From: Bubalus kerabau
Taxonomy: Eukaryota > Chordata > Mammalia > Artiodactyla > Bovidae
Reading direction: 5' to 3'
DNA: 64,000 bases
Assembly: GCF_029407905.1 (NCBI RefSeq)
Contig: NC_073635.1
Coordinates: forward strand, 37,377,501-37,441,500
Positions 35,501 through 48,315 of the stretch are shown here, piece by piece. The notes under the pieces were generated by a model. That model was not told the DNA's origin. It saw nothing but the letters and a program-made list of their open reading frames with translations, and did no database searches. The position numbers and the translations under genes are program-made. The first letter of the stretch is position 1; the number at the start of each line of letters is the position of its first letter.

Positions 35501-36997
35501 ACGAAAGTTACAGACTGTTGCATGATCTAATTATCTGATAATATTGTTATTGGGAAGATAGTCAAAGTAAACAGGCAAATTGAGCTATAACCTCATACCT
35601 TAAGCTAAAATGTAAACTCTAAAGTTAATGTTTTAGATAATCTCTCACTTAAGGAAATTCTAAAGCTTATACCTAGACAGGAATGAAGAAGTATATTCAA
35701 AGATTAAAAATTCAATAATTCATCATTTGGCATAATATATCCAAGACAAATCTAATGCAAATTTGATATGATATTAATTCATTTAAATGAGTTATGAATC
35801 TACTATCTTGGTTATATTCCATCAGTTTCATCAATGTGATATTTGCATATTAGTGAGGATTTTGGTCTTAAATATGTTGTGCTCATATTTGCTTTTAAAT
35901 ATTTTCATCAGTTGTTTCAACCAAATATTTCTTTGGAAAGAATTATAGGAACATTTTTTCTGCTGTTACACTTTAGGGCTTTAATATCCCTTTGTTTTCA
36001 TTAATAAATCCCTCTAGCATTTGTAGATAAAAAGAATTTTATGGAAGGACACTCAGTGATTTCATTTAGTAGAAACAAAAACAATGGAAATAGCAAAATT
36101 ATTCCCTTAATGCCTTTATGAATACTTGTCATTTTTTATGTTCTCTTAATTTTAATAAACAAACTTTAGAAGTGGTTAAAACATTAGAAATGCTAAATAG
36201 AAAAAGTAATATTGAAAGAAAAAATACTCTATTCCCAGCCTATCTTTTGTAAAATGAGGTCTGGGTAGTAGAGTGGTGAAGCAATTATAGGAATAACTGA
36301 GACAGTCTATTCGTTATTGTCTCAATTATCTGGCTCCATTTTGTTAAAATAGGTCAGTATATCGGTGTTAAAATCATCTGGAAATTATCACAATAGACAT
36401 TGAACTATTGAGACTTGATTTCTTCATCTCTTCAACACAAAATTATTTCTTTTTGAAACAGATTTTGGAAGCTATACATCTAATGCCATTTGATTTGTGG
36501 TTGATTTCTAGTAAAAGTAGAAATTCTACTCATTACTAAGAAGATTTTTATTAGAATAATATGTACAAATATCACATAATAAATAAAATTATTAGCTCAT
36601 CAAATTTCTAGATTATGTAAATAATCAGAACTCAAGGAATCTATTCACTATATTTCCTTGTGTTAAATGATGATTTCAGTCTGCCACATATTCAATGTGA
36701 TTGAGTAGGTGGTAATTAATTGGTAGTTAATATAGGCCCTAACACAAACAAACATGAACTAATTTGATGAGTGAGTACAGAAATGACCACAAATCTGAAC
36801 AACATGTTACGAAGTAGAACTGTATTATTATCATTATGTAAGCATACTATTAATCTATACTCATAAAAAGTGCATCTTGTAATGCTTAATACATTTTGTA
36901 TACATTTTATTATGTAGTTCTGATTCAACTCTTTGCTATTATGAAAAAGCAAATTTCTTTTTTTCTTACAAAGCATTTCTACATATTATTGCTGATC
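35501..36997. other. AT-rich unique DNA
   Basis: No repeat family or coding signal was recognised. Confidence 0.55.
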
Positions 36998-39708
36998 TTC
37001 AGTTGCTAAGTCATGATCGACTCTGCGATCAAGTACTGCGGCATGCTAGGTTTCTCTGCCCTTCACTACCTCCCAGAGTTTGTCCAAGTTCATGTCCATT
37101 GGGTGAGTGATGCTTTCTAACCATCTCATCCACTGCCACCTCCTACTCATTTGCCTTAAATTTTTCACAGCATGAGGAACTTTTCCAATGAGTTGGTTCT
37201 TTGTATCAGACAGCCAAAGTATTGGAATTTCAGTATAAATAATAGTCCTTCCAATGAATATGCAGCATTAATTTCCTTTAGGATTGATTGGTTTGATCTC
37301 CTGCAGCCCAAAGAATTTTCAAGAGTCTTCTCTAGCACCGTAATTTGAAGGCATCAATTCTTTGGTGCTTAGCCTTCTTTATGATACAAATCTCACATCC
37401 GTATATGACTACTGGAAAAACTATAGCCTTGACTATGTAAACTTTTGTTATCAAGGTGATGTCTCTACTTTTTAATATGCAGTCTAAGTTTGTCATGACT
37501 TTCTTTCCCAGGGACCAAGTGGCTTTTATTTCATGGCTGCAGTCACTGTCCACAGTGATTTTGGAGTTCAAGAAAATAAAATCTGTTGCTGCTTCTATTT
37601 ATTCTCCTTCTCTTTGTCATTAAAGTGATGGGACTGGATGCCATGATCTTAGTTTTTTTTTTTTTTTTTAATGTTGAGCTGCAAGCCAACTTTTTAATTC
37701 TCCTCTTTCACCTCCATAAAGAGACTCTTTAGTTTCTCTTCATTTTCTGCCAACAACTGCATTTCTGAGATTATTCATATTTCTCTTGGCACTCTTGATA
37801 CCAGCTTATGATTCATGCAGTGCTTCACATAATGTACTCTGCATGTAAGTTAAATAAGCTGGATGACAATATGCAGCCTTGTACTCCTTTCCTAATTTTG
37901 AACCATTCAGTTGTTCCATGTATGTTTCTAACTATTGTTTCTTGACTTGCATACAGGTTTATCAAGAGGCAGATATGATCTGATACACCCATCTCTTTAA
38001 GAATTTTCCACAGTTTGTTATGATAAACACAGTCAAAGACTTCAGTATAGTCAGAGAAGCAAAAATACATGTTTTTCTGGTATTCCCTTGTCTTTTCCAC
38101 GATCTAACAAATGTTGGCAATTTGATCTCTGTTTCCTCTGACTCTGAAAATTAGTGTGTACATCTGGAAGTAGTAGTTCACATACTGCTAAAATCTAGCT
38201 TGTAGATTTTTGAGAATAGTTTTGATAGCATGTGAAATGAGTGTGAGCATACAGTAGTTTGAAAACTCTTTGACATTGCCCTTCTTTGGGATTTGCATGA
38301 AAACTGACCTTTTCCAATCCTGTGGCCGCTACTGACTAGTCCAAATTTGCTAGCATATTGAGTGCAGCACTTTAAGAGTAACCTCTTTTAGAGTTTTAAA
38401 AAGCTCAGCTGGAATTCCATCATTTCCACTACATTTGTTCCTGGCAAAGCCTCTTGATGAAAGTGAAAGAGGAGAGTGAAAAAGTTGGCTTACAGCTCAA
38501 CATTCAGAAAATGAAGATCATGGCATCCAGTCCCATCAGTTCATGGGAAATATATGGGGAAACAGTGGAAACAGTGTCAGACTTTATTTTTTTGGGCTCC
38601 AAAATCACTGCAGATGGTGATTGCAGCCATGAAATTAAAAGACGCTTACTCCTTGGAAGAAAAGTTATGACCAACCTAGATAGCATATTCAAAAGCAGAG
38701 ATATTACTTTGCCAACAAAGGTCTGTCTAGTCAAGGCTATGGTTTTTCCAGTGGTCATGTATGGATGTGAGAGTTGGACTGTGAAGAAAGCTAAGCACTG
38801 AAGAATTGATGCTTTTGAACTGTGGTGTTGGAGAAGACTCTTGAGAGTCCCTTGGACTGCAAGGAGATCCAACCAGACTACCCTAAAGGAAATCAGTCCT
38901 GGTTGTTCATTGGAAGGACTGCTGGTGAAGCTGAAACTCCAATACTTTGGCCACCTCATGCGAAGAGTTGACTCCTTGGAAAAGACTCTGATGCTGGGAG
39001 GGATTGGGGGCAGGAGTAGAAGGGGACAACAGAGGATGAGGTGGCTGGATGGCATCACTGACTCGATGGGCATAAGTTTGAGTAAACTCTGGGAGTTGGT
39101 GATGGACAGGGAGGCCTGGTGTGTGGTGATTTATAGGGTAGCAAAGAGTCAGACATGAATGAGTGACTGAACTGAACTGAATGTTTCCTAAATCCCACTT
39201 GAGTTCACACTCCAGGATGTCTGGCCCTAGGTGAGTGACCATAACATCGTGGTTATTCAGGTCATTAAGATCTTTCTTGTATAGTTCTTCTGGGTATTCT
39301 TTTCCTTTATTTTTAATATTTTCTGCTTCTGTTAGGCCCTTACCATTTCTGTCTTTTACCATGCCCATTGTTGCATGAAATATTCCCTTTATATCTCCAG
39401 TTTTCTTGAAGAGATCTCTAGTCTTTCCCATTATACTGTTCTCTTTGTCTCTTTGCATTGTTCTTTTAAGAAGGCCATCTTATCTCTTCTTGCTATTCTC
39501 TGGAACTCTGCATTCAGTTGGGTATATTTTTTCCCTCTCTCCCTTTCCTTTTGCTTCTCTTCTTTCTGCAGCTATTTGTGTCTCTTCAGACATCCACTTT
39601 GTCTTCTCGCATTTCTTTTTCTTTGGGATGGTTTTGGCCACAGCCTTCTGGACAATGTTTCAAACTTCTGTCCATAGATTTTCAGGCACTCTGTCTACCA
39701 GACTAATT
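36998..39708 (-). mobile_element. Old BovB LINE, interrupted by a younger BovB
   Basis: The pieces 36998-38443 and 39184-39708 read as one reverse BovB, from the 3' end to the linker region upstream of RT. It is strongly diverged; frames 37332-37571 and 37825-38100 are RT pieces. A plus-strand BovB sits between the pieces. Confidence 0.88.
38444..39181 (+). mobile_element. Younger BovB tail nested in an older BovB
   Basis: This 738-base plus-strand copy begins just after the YADD region and ends in the ACTGA terminus. Its frames 38454-38801 and 38841-39158 are separated by a single stop near 38800, showing little decay. The host BovB resumes on the minus strand at 39184. Confidence 0.9.
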
Positions 39709-40636
39709 GTTGTTGTTCAATTGCTCAGTAATGTTGAACTCTTAGCTACCCCATGGATTACAGCATGCCAGGCTTCCCTGTTCTTTACCATCTCCTGGAG
39801 CCAGCTCAAACTCATATCCGTTGAGTTGGTGATGCCATCCAACCATCTTGTCCTCTGTCATCCTCTTCTCCTCCTGCCTTCAGTCTTTCCCAGTATCAGG
39901 ATCTTGTCCAATGAGTTGGCTTTTCGCATCAGATGGCCAAAGTATTGGGGCTTCAGCCTCAGCATCTGTCTCTCCAATGAATATTCAAGGAATGAATATT
40001 CAGGAATATTTCTTTAGGATTGACTGGTTTGATCTCCTTGAAGTCCAAGCGTCTCTCAAGAGTCTTCTCCAACACCACAGTTCAAAAGCATCAATTCTAC
40101 AGTGCTCAGCTTTATTTTTGGCCCAACTCTCACATCAATACATGACTACGGGAAAAACCATAGCTTTGAGTATATGGACTTTTGTTGCAAAATAATGTCT
40201 CTGCTTTTTAATATGCTATCTAGATTTGTCATAGTTTTTTTTTTTTTTCCTCCAAGGAACAAGCATCTTTTAATTTCATGGCTGCTGTTACCATCTGCAG
40301 TGATTTTGGAGTTCAAGAAAATAAAATCTGTCAGTATTTCCATTGTTTCCCCATCTATTTGCCATGAACTGATGGGACCAGATGTCATGATCTTTACTTT
40401 TTGAATGTTGAGTTTTGAGCCATCTTTTTCACTCTCCTGTTTCACCTTAATCAAGAGGCTCTTTAGTTTTTTTTCCACTTTGTGCCATAAAGATGGTGCC
40501 ATTTGCATATCTGAGTTTATTGATATTTCTCCTGGCAATCTTGATTCCAGCTTGTGCTTCATCCAGCCTGGCATTTCTCATGATGTATGCAGCATATAAG
40601 TTAAATAAGCAGGGTGACAATATACAGTCTTGATGA
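39709..40636 (-). mobile_element. BovB LINE fragment
   Basis: It covers the BovB 3' end to just upstream of the YADD region in reverse. The frame 40146-40574 is a broken RT piece with a T-run expansion near 40230. Confidence 0.9.
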
Positions 40637-40639
40637 ATT

Positions 40640-40856
40640 TAGTGGACACCTGCTGTATAGCACTAGCAGTTCAGCTTGGTGTTCTGTGATGACCTAGAAG
40701 GATGGGATGGGTGGTTTGCTGGGACAAAGTTCCAAGGAGCAGGGAATATATGTATATATATACTTGATTCATTTTGTTGTACAGCAGAAATTAACATGAC
40801 TTTGTAAACAATCATGCTCCACTAACAATAAACAAATACATAAATAAAACAGGATA
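40640..40856 (+). mobile_element. Old L1 3' UTR
   Basis: It matches the old L1 3' UTR order: the tgtatagcac phrase, a TA-rich run, the ttgttgtacagcagaaa phrase and the AATAAA-containing end. It is strongly diverged. Confidence 0.65.
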
Positions 40857-41764
40857 TCAAAAGGTATTTGCACTTTCATGCTCATTTTTAAATTCTTCAC
40901 ATTAGTGAAAATGTAGAAACAAACTAAATGCCCATCAGCAGATTAGTAAATAAAGAAAATGAGATATAGACATACAACAGAATATTATTCAGCATTATTA
41001 AGAAGAAAATCTTGTCAGGTACTAAAACGTTGATGAAATTTGAGAACATTATAAAGGAATAATCCCCAATACAGTATACTAATGCATATATATGAAATTT
41101 AGAAAGATGGTAACAATAACCCTGTATACGAGACAGCAAAAGAGACACTGATGTATAGAAAAGTCTTTTGGACTCTGTGGGAGAGGGCGAGGGTGGGATG
41201 ATTTGGGAGAATGGCATTGAAACATGTATAATATCATATATGAAACGAGTTGCCAGTCCAGGTTCGATGTACGATACTGAATGCTTGGGGCTGGTGCACT
41301 GGGACCACCCAGAGGGATGGTACGGGGAGGGAGGAGGGAGGAGGGGTCAGGATGGGGAACACGTGTATACTTGTGGCAGATCCATGTTGATGTATGGCAA
41401 AACCAATACAATATTGAAAAGTTAAAAAATAAAATAAAAAAAATAGAAAAAAAGAAATAATCCAGTCACAGAAGAACAAATAATGCATGATTCCAGTTAT
41501 ATTGGGATATCTAAACTAGACAAACTAATAGAAATAGTAGAAAGCAAATGACAGTTTGCCAGGGGCTGGGGAGAAAGGGAAATAGGGAAATGATGCTTCA
41601 TGGGCATACATTTGCAGTTATGTGACCTGAAATGTTTTTAGAGTTCTGCTGTGCAATATGTGTATATAATTTATAATACCATAAAGTACATGTACCAAAG
41701 TTAAGAGGATAGTTTTCACATTATATGTTTTACCTAATTAAATAAAGAAATAAATAGGTAAATA
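40857..41764 (+). mobile_element. Old L1 ORF2 end and 3' UTR, split by a young L1
   Basis: The pieces 40857-41065 and 41451-41764 match the end of an older L1 ORF2 and its 3' UTR, including the gccaggggctggg phrase. A younger L1 3' end lies between them. Confidence 0.75.
41053..41463 (+). mobile_element. Young L1 3' end with TSD
   Basis: Bases 41066-41450 are the ORF2 end and G-rich 3' UTR of the same young subfamily as the L1s at 2.6-5.7 kb. Flanks aaaggaataatcc (41053-41065) and aaagaaataatcc (41451-41463) match with one mismatch. Confidence 0.92.
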
Positions 41765-42585
41765 TTTCTCCACTACCACTCAAACAAATAAAACAGTTGG
41801 AGAAACTAAAGAAAGGACAGATTTTGCCTTTAAAATTTTGTAAAATAAGCCTTCATTTAAAAGGTCAATAAAACATGCCTAATGAATCTCCTTAGTATTA
41901 CACTCAAATGATTTGATGCAACTTTCAATAGCACATCATAGAGAGTGAAGTGGTTCAAATAGAATAGACAAGGTATTATAGAAAACAAACTTCAGCCTGA
42001 ACATGTCAAATTACTATCTGTGAAACAGTGGACAAACTACTTAACTTCTAGCTTCCTCCTGTCATATAAGTAATAAGAATACAGCCTTACTTGCCATTTT
42101 AAGATAGTCATGTTCTTCTCCAGTTCTTAAAATGTCTCATATTGCCCTTTCTGCCTGAACTCTTATTTCCAACTCTGCTTAAAATATTTCATCTTATCCC
42201 TCAAGTCTTCCTGTGATAATTTTCCCATGTGCCCTCTGTAATATACTTAGACATAATAATTCTATGATGGCTGTGATGTGACTTTCAAAAACAAATGAAC
42301 CTTGAGCAACAGAAGAAAGAAAATATGATACACGTGTTGGCTGACAGATGTTGGTATAGTGGTCTTCTGTACACCAGAGAGGATCCTGTTTGAATCCCGC
42401 ATTGATGACCAAATGGGCAGCGGGGAGCATCATCAGGAACACCCTTTGTGGACTGTTCATTCATAATAGAAATAATCACTACTTCCTTTTCAACAATATT
42501 TCAAATAATTGGCATTTTAATAAGAAATTACCTGAAAATGTGCTTCCCATTTCACAGAATGAACTATAGCTGTATTCTTCATAAA
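41765..42585. other. Unique DNA with a possible MIR
   Basis: Bases about 41990-42100 resemble a MIR in forward orientation, around aaactacttaacttctag. The rest is unassigned. Confidence 0.5.
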
Positions 42586-43045
42586 GGTCCATATAATCAA
42601 AGCTATCCTTTTTCCAGTAGTCCATGTATGGATGTGAGAGCTGGACCTTAAAGAAACGTGAGCGCCAAAGAATTGATGCTTTGAACTGTGCTTTTGGAGA
42701 AGACTCTTGAGAGACACTTGAACTTCAAGGAGATCAAACCAGTCAATCCTAAAGGAAATCAACCCTGAATATTTACTGGAGAGACTGATGCTGAGGCTGA
42801 AGCTCCAATACTTGGGACACCTGATGTGAAGAGCCAACTCATTGGTAAAGACCCTGATGCTGGGAAAGATTGAAGAAAGGAGGAAAAGGGGATAACAGAG
42901 GACAAGATGGTTGGATGGCATCACCAACTCAATGGATATGAGTTTGAGCAGGCTCCAGGAGATGGTGAAGGACAGGGAATCCTGGCATGCTGTAGTCCAT
43001 GGTGTGGCTAAGAGTTGGACATGACTGAACAACAACTGAACAACA
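42586..43045 (+). mobile_element. BovB 3' fragment
   Basis: This is the final 460 bases of BovB, frameshifted, ending in an AACAAC-type terminus that marks older BovB copies. Confidence 0.88.
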
Positions 43046-43190
43046 AAAAGTAGTCTGGTAGACAGAATGCCTGAAAAACTATGGATAGAAGTTTGAAACA
43101 TTCTACAGAAGGCAATGACCAAAAGCATCCCCCTAAAAAAGAAATGCAAGAAGACAAAGTGGATATCTGAGGAGGCTTCAGTTCTGTGAA
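43046..43190 (+). mobile_element. BovB linker fragment
   Basis: About 145 bases match the region between the endonuclease and RT domains (compare 61030-61180). They are adjacent to, but not continuous with, the preceding BovB tail. Confidence 0.8.
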
Positions 43191-43369
43191 CAGTTCTCCA
43201 CAATTCAGCTCTTTAGAGTAAACTTTCATACAATAATTTACTACTGTTCTACACATAAGTCTTTCTAAGTAATTATCATTTGCATGATATTTATATCTTG
43301 TTATACATCTAAATAATTCACAACCCCAAGTAGGCTAGATATTTTGAGGGAACATACATATACCTATGG

Positions 43370-43460
43370 TTGATTCATATTGATGTATGGAAGAAAACAT
43401 CACAATATTGTAAAAGAATTATCCTCCAATCAAAAATAAAATAAAATTTTAAAAAAGCAC
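43370..43460 (+). mobile_element. L1 3' terminus
   Basis: The terminal L1 phrase with an A-rich tail is present. Part of it is included in the inverted duplication described at 44866. Confidence 0.7.
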
Positions 43461-43532
43461 AAAATGTATGTATTACATGAATCTCAAATGTGTCTTTAAT
43501 ATCCCATTTTAGAGGTAATTTTGAGGCATCCT
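43405..43532 (+). repeat. Inverted-duplication arm 1
   Basis: These 128 bases (L1 tail plus unique DNA) recur in reverse complement at 44866-44989 with about five differences, which is too similar and too specific to be two members of a dispersed family. Confidence 0.9.
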
Positions 43533-43826
43533 AAGTGAACACATCGGAGAAGGCAGTGGCACCCCACTCCAGTACTCTTTCCTGGAAAATCCCATGGACG
43601 GAAGAGCCTGGTAGGCTGCAGTCTATGGGGTCGCATGGAGTCAGGCACGACTGAGCAACTTCACTTTCACTTTTCACTTTCATGCATTGAAGAGGGAAAT
43701 GGCAACCCACTCCAGTGTTCTTGCCTGAAGAATCTGAGGGATGGGGGAGCCTGGTGGGTTGCCATCTATGGGGTCGCACAGAGTTGGACATGACTGAAGC
43801 GACTTAGCAGCAGCAAGTGAACACAT
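43533..43826 (+). mobile_element. Bov-A2 SINE with 12-bp TSD
   Basis: The dimeric Bov-A2 (43545-43814) ends in an (AGC)n tail and is bracketed by aagtgaacacat at 43533-43544 and 43815-43826. It directly follows inverted-duplication arm 1. Confidence 0.95.
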
Positions 43827-44165
43827 ATAACATATGAATTTTAGGGTTATGAATTCAGGTTAATTAAATACACAACAATTATGTTATTTTATTTGACATT
43901 TTTATTTTGTTTTGATTTTCAAAGTATTTTATGACTTTATTTGGCTGTGTCATCTGTGAAGTATTGGAAGAGAGAAAAAGCACTGTGCTTATTGCTAATA
44001 GTTTGGGTTCTGGACCCAAATCAGCTGATCCCTAGCTGTAAATCTCAACAAACATTCCCTTGATAGCTTTATTCTGAAAGTAGAACGCCATTCTACTCTT
44101 TGATAATTCTAGAGCTTCCATATGTACAAAATGACTTTAGTGAATTATACCATTTCTAGGTATAG
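43827..44165. other. Unique DNA
   Basis: No clear feature was found. A faint MIR-like phrase near 44005-44045 is too weak to call. Confidence 0.5.
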
Positions 44166-44591
44166 TGAGTTTCAGTTCAGTTTAGTTCGGTCGTTGTTGT
44201 GTCCTACTCTTTGTGACGCCATGGACTGCAGCACGCCAGGCCTCTCTGTCCATCACCAACTCCTGGAGTTTACTCCAACTCATGCCCATTAAGCCGGTGA
44301 TGCCATCGCAACATCTCATCCTCTGTTGTCCCCTTCTCCTCCCACCTTCAATCTTTCCCAACATCAGGGTCTTTTCAAATGAGTCAGTTTTTCACATCAG
44401 GTGGCCAAAGCATTGGAGTTTCAGCTTCAACATTAGTCCTTCCAATGAATATTCAGGACTGATTTCCTTTAGGATGGACTGGTTGGATCTCCTTGCTGTC
44501 TAAGGGACTCTCAAGAGTCTTCTCCAACACCACAGTTCAAAAGCATCAATTCTTTGGTGTTCAACTTTCTTTATAGTCCTATGTATTTATT

Positions 44592-44865
44592 TGCTGCTGC
44601 TACTGCTAGGTCGCTTCAGTTGTGTCCGACTCTGTGCGACCCCATAGACAGCAGCCCACCAGGCTCTGCTGTCCTTGGGATTCTCCAGGCAAGAACACTG
44701 GAGTGTGTTGCCATTTCCTTCTCCAATGCATGAAAGTGAAAAGTGAAAGTGAAGTCTCTCAGTCGTGTCCGACTCATAGTGACCTCATGGACTGCAGCCT
44801 ACCAGGCTCCTCCGCTCATGGGATTTTCCAGGCAAGAGTACTGGAGTGGGTTGACATTGCCTTCT
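44592..44865 (-). mobile_element. Bov-A2 SINE inside the inverted insert
   Basis: A complete reverse dimer with its (CTG)n end at left. It directly abuts inverted-duplication arm 2, in mirror arrangement to the SINE at 43545-43814. Confidence 0.88.
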
Positions 44866-44989
44866 CAGGATGCCTCAAAATGACCTCCAAAATGGGATAT
44901 TAAAGACACATTTGAAATTCATGTAATACATACATTTTGTGCTTGTTAAAATTTTTATTTTATTTTTGATTGGAGGATAATTCTTTTAA
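44866..44989 (-). repeat. Inverted-duplication arm 2
   Basis: This is the reverse complement of 43405-43532 at roughly 96 % identity by eye. BovB sequence resumes at 44990 with no duplicated target bases. Confidence 0.9.
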
Positions 44990-45521
44990 CTTTCACATCC
45001 ATACATGACTACCAGAAAAACCAAAGCTTTGATTAGATGGACCTTTGTTGGCAAAGTAATGTCTCTGTTTTTTAATATGCTATCTAGGTTGGTCATAACT
45101 TTTCTTCCAAGGAGCAAGTGTCTTTTAATTTCATAGCTACAGTCACCATCTGCAGTGATTTTGGAGCCCCCCAAATAAAGTCTGTCACTGTTTCCATTGT
45201 TTCCCCATCTATCTGCCATGAAGTGATGGGACCAGATGCCATGATCTTCGTTTTCTCAATGTTGAGTTTTAAGCCAACTTTTTCACTCTCTTCTTTCACT
45301 TTCATCAAGAGGCTCTTTAGTTCTTTGATTTCTGCCATAAGGATGGTGTCATCTGCATATCTGAGGTTATTGATATTTCTCCTGGTAATCTTGATTCCAG
45401 CTTGTGCTTCATCTAGTCCAGCATTTCTCATGATGTACTCTGCATATAAGTTAAATAAGCAGGTTGACAACATACAGCTTGATATACTCCTTTTCCAATT
45501 TAGAATCAGTCTTTAGTTCCA

Positions 45522-46301
45522 TGTTAAGATGATAAAAGGCAGGAAGTCCAGGGCTCTCCAAATGGAGGAAATAGGCTGCAAGTGTCAGACTCTTTAAGTC
45601 TCACTCTTAAGTGGCAGGAAGAAACAAACTAGTGATATATTTCCCCCCCTCTCCATACAAATTTACAAAGAGGTTTCTCTTAAAATACAGTGTTGCCATA
45701 ATGACAACTCTTTCCACCTGAACTTAACTTTTCTCAAATATTGAGCTAACCAATGCATTTTTCTTATGGAAATGGTTGTCTTAAGATATGTTAATGTACT
45801 TACACATTTACCCCAGATTCTGTCTTCAAGTCTGTTCCGCCTAAAGGCTCAGAACTGACTTGACAAACCAGTATGTTACTCTCATACATTGTTCTCCTAA
45901 TCCATGTAAACAAAACTATTTGTATGGTAATCTGCCTTTATACAAGATTCAAGTCAATCATTTTATGGCCTGGGATGATTCGCCTGGTGCCAAGATTATC
46001 TCAAAATGCACCTTGTGGGTTAGGGACCTGGTGCCATTCTCTGAGTTTTGAGACATTCCTTTCTTTCATTAACAGACTGCTAGTAATTATATAACATCCA
46101 CCTAAAGACTAGCAGGTGGGTATTCTTTCTGCCCTTCTGATGTCTATGTCAGAAGCTTTCTCTATCTCTTTTATACTTGAATAAAACTTTATTACACAAA
46201 AGCTCTGAGTGATCAAGCCTCGTCTCTGGCCCTGGATTGAATTCTTCTCCTCCAGAGGTCAAGAATCCTGGTGTCTTTTGTGGTTCAGCAACAACCTTTC
46301 A
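45522..46301 (+). mobile_element. Solo ERV LTR, about 780 bp
   Basis: It has TG...CA ends and interrupts BovB precisely. A ttttatac TATA-like word and an AATAAA at 46180-46185 lie where a gammaretrovirus-type LTR has its promoter and polyadenylation signal, followed by a U5-like end. No internal retroviral sequence is present. The TSD is unclear: a possible 4-bp atgt/gtgt pair would require a slightly shifted LTR start. Frames 45860-46051 and 45873-46094 are not genes. Confidence 0.75.
46180..46185 (+). promoter_or_regulatory. LTR polyadenylation signal AATAAA
   Basis: A canonical hexamer lies in the R region of the solo LTR, shortly after a TATA-like word. Confidence 0.6.
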
Positions 46302-46406
46302 GTGTCCAGTTCTAACTGTTGCTTCTTGACCTGCATACACATTTCTCAGGAGGCAGATCAGGTGGTCTGGTATTCCCATCTCTTTCAGAATTTTCCAGAG
46401 TTTACC

Positions 46407-46712
46407 TCTAAAGAATTATGTATTTAGAACTTCTCATGAACAATTTTGATTCAGTCATTTAAGATTAAGTATCCAAATGTAAACAGATATCTACAGATAT
46501 TAAATTCATTCAAATGTATAACGAATGGTGAAGGCTAATGGAAAAGTGTCTTCTGTAGTAGAAAGGCTGTTTGTTTTTAATTTAATAAAAGTTATGCAAT
46601 ACTTTTTAAATCTATGCTAGTAAATTGAAAATTAATTCTGTTTCTGTAATGGATATAATAGCTATTTAATGTAAAACCTTGAATGGAAACTTCTTTTATT
46701 TGTCTAGCACCT
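46407..46712. other. AT-rich unique DNA
   Basis: No feature was recognised between the end of BovB and the Bov-tA. Confidence 0.55.
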
Positions 46713-47044
46713 GATAGTATAAACGGCTTTCCTAATAGCTCAGTTGCTAAAGAATCCACCTGCAATGCAAGAGACCCCAGTTCGATTTCTGGGTGGGGAA
46801 AATCCATTGGAAAAGGAATAGGCTACGAACTCCAGTATTCTTGGTCTTCCCTTGTGTCTCAGCTGGTAAAGAGTCTGCCTGCAAAGCGGGAGACCTTGGT
46901 TTGATTGCTGGGTTGGGAAGATCCCCTGGAGAAGGGAAAGACTGCCCACTGCAGTATTCTGGCCTAGAGAATTCCACGGACATCCATGGGATCACAAAGA
47001 ATCAGAGATGACTGAGCGACTTTCACTTTCATTGACAGTATAAA
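46713..47044 (+). mobile_element. Bov-tA SINE with two tRNA-like units, TSD
   Basis: Two tandem tRNA-Glu-like units precede one BovA terminus in 46724-47033. Flanks gatagtataaa (46713-46723) and gacagtataaa (47034-47044) match with one mismatch, so the two-unit form was inserted as a whole. Confidence 0.9.
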
Positions 47045-48315
47045 ACACTCTTGTCTGAATATAATTAACATTAGATCTTCACAATTACACCGAGGTGTGT
47101 GGAAGGAGATGGAAGGGAGTTAAGGAACTAGTTTTAACTGAGTGAGAGCTGGTTCAGTGCCTGACACTTTAGTAATAGGTGTGGTTTAAGCTCTCTCTGT
47201 CCAAGAGAAAAACACAGCTATGAAAGCCCAGCACTTTCCCAAGGCTGTAAATTAAAATATCAGGAAGAGTTTGCTTTGGTTAAAATTAGGCATTCAGACT
47301 TGCTATTCTGTTTCTTCCTGTAAAAGATATTGGATCTCAGATGCACTTGTAATTCTAATCCCATTCTTGTATCTCAAATAATTGGAAATTATTTTTGGTA
47401 AAGGAAAAGAAATGCTTTCTTTATTAATAACTAATGTCCCAAGGTCTTATCTTAAATAATTTAAAATATAGGAACAAACAGAAAAATCTACTTCCATTTG
47501 AAACATTAAAAAACTATTTTAAATAAGGTAATTGGGGCATATCACATGTAAAACAATTACTTAATGTAGTTTTTAAAATGTATTTTCTGATGTATTTCAG
47601 AACAAACCCTAAATTCAATTGCTAACAAGACTGGATCTACCAATTGTTATCCTGATTAAACACAAATATATATGTGACATTGAGAAGCATGACCAAAAAT
47701 TTGAAGTACTTTCAGGGACCATCATTTTCACCCCAAATAGGAGCGGTTTCTTAGTGATTTGGATCGGCATTTTGAAATGTGCTTGTGAATAAAATAGAGA
47801 GAAAATGGCATACCTCACATCCAAAGGCCCACACAGAGATAATAATGGAAGCAATGTTTTATGGATCCCTTGGGAAGGAAATACTATATTCATGTTTGTT
47901 CCTGAAGATGATAATAGCAGAATGAATATTCTGCATCACATAATCCAGACTAGGGAAAGTGCTGATGGATAATGACTAACTTAATGCAAAAAGGCTGAGC
48001 AACAGAGGGTGGAAGACATAGGGGAAAAAAGCTGAACAGGAGTTAGTCATTCCAAATTCTTGGTTATTATAGTAAATTCAAAATCCCAGAATCCTGAGCT
48101 CAGCCCTGAGACTATATCTGTAATTTTGCTCCCTCTTGGGCCCTTAGGTATAAAAGGAGTATGGAATTATAGAGTCTAGGTAGACAAAAATTCAAGGGAC
48201 ATAGGATTTTTTAAAAATTCCCCATCATTAGAACAAATACTTTCCTCTAAACTTTCTAAGACCTAGGGTTGTCTGTTTAGTAGTGAAGGGAATTCTTCAA
48301 CCTTGCTCAAAAGCA
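47045..48315. other. Unique DNA
   Basis: No recognisable element or exon. The stretch is slightly less AT-rich than other unique parts. Confidence 0.55.

Larger units (their letters stand above)
44168..46406 (-). mobile_element. BovB LINE split by two insertions
   Basis: The pieces 44168-44578, 44990-45521 and 46302-46406 join without loss into one reverse BovB, from the 3' end to RT motif A. The reverse frames 44986-45219 and 45093-45473 carry RT sequence, with YADD near 45350. The first insert is an inverted duplication with a SINE, the second a solo LTR. Confidence 0.9.

Noticed and set aside
45860..46094. Short overlapping open frames as retroviral genes
   Set aside because: They lie within the solo LTR and show no retroviral protein motif.
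46726..46900. tRNA genes suggested by A- and B-box-like words
   Set aside because: These are the tRNA-Glu-derived heads of Bov-tA SINEs; they lack a foldable mature tRNA.
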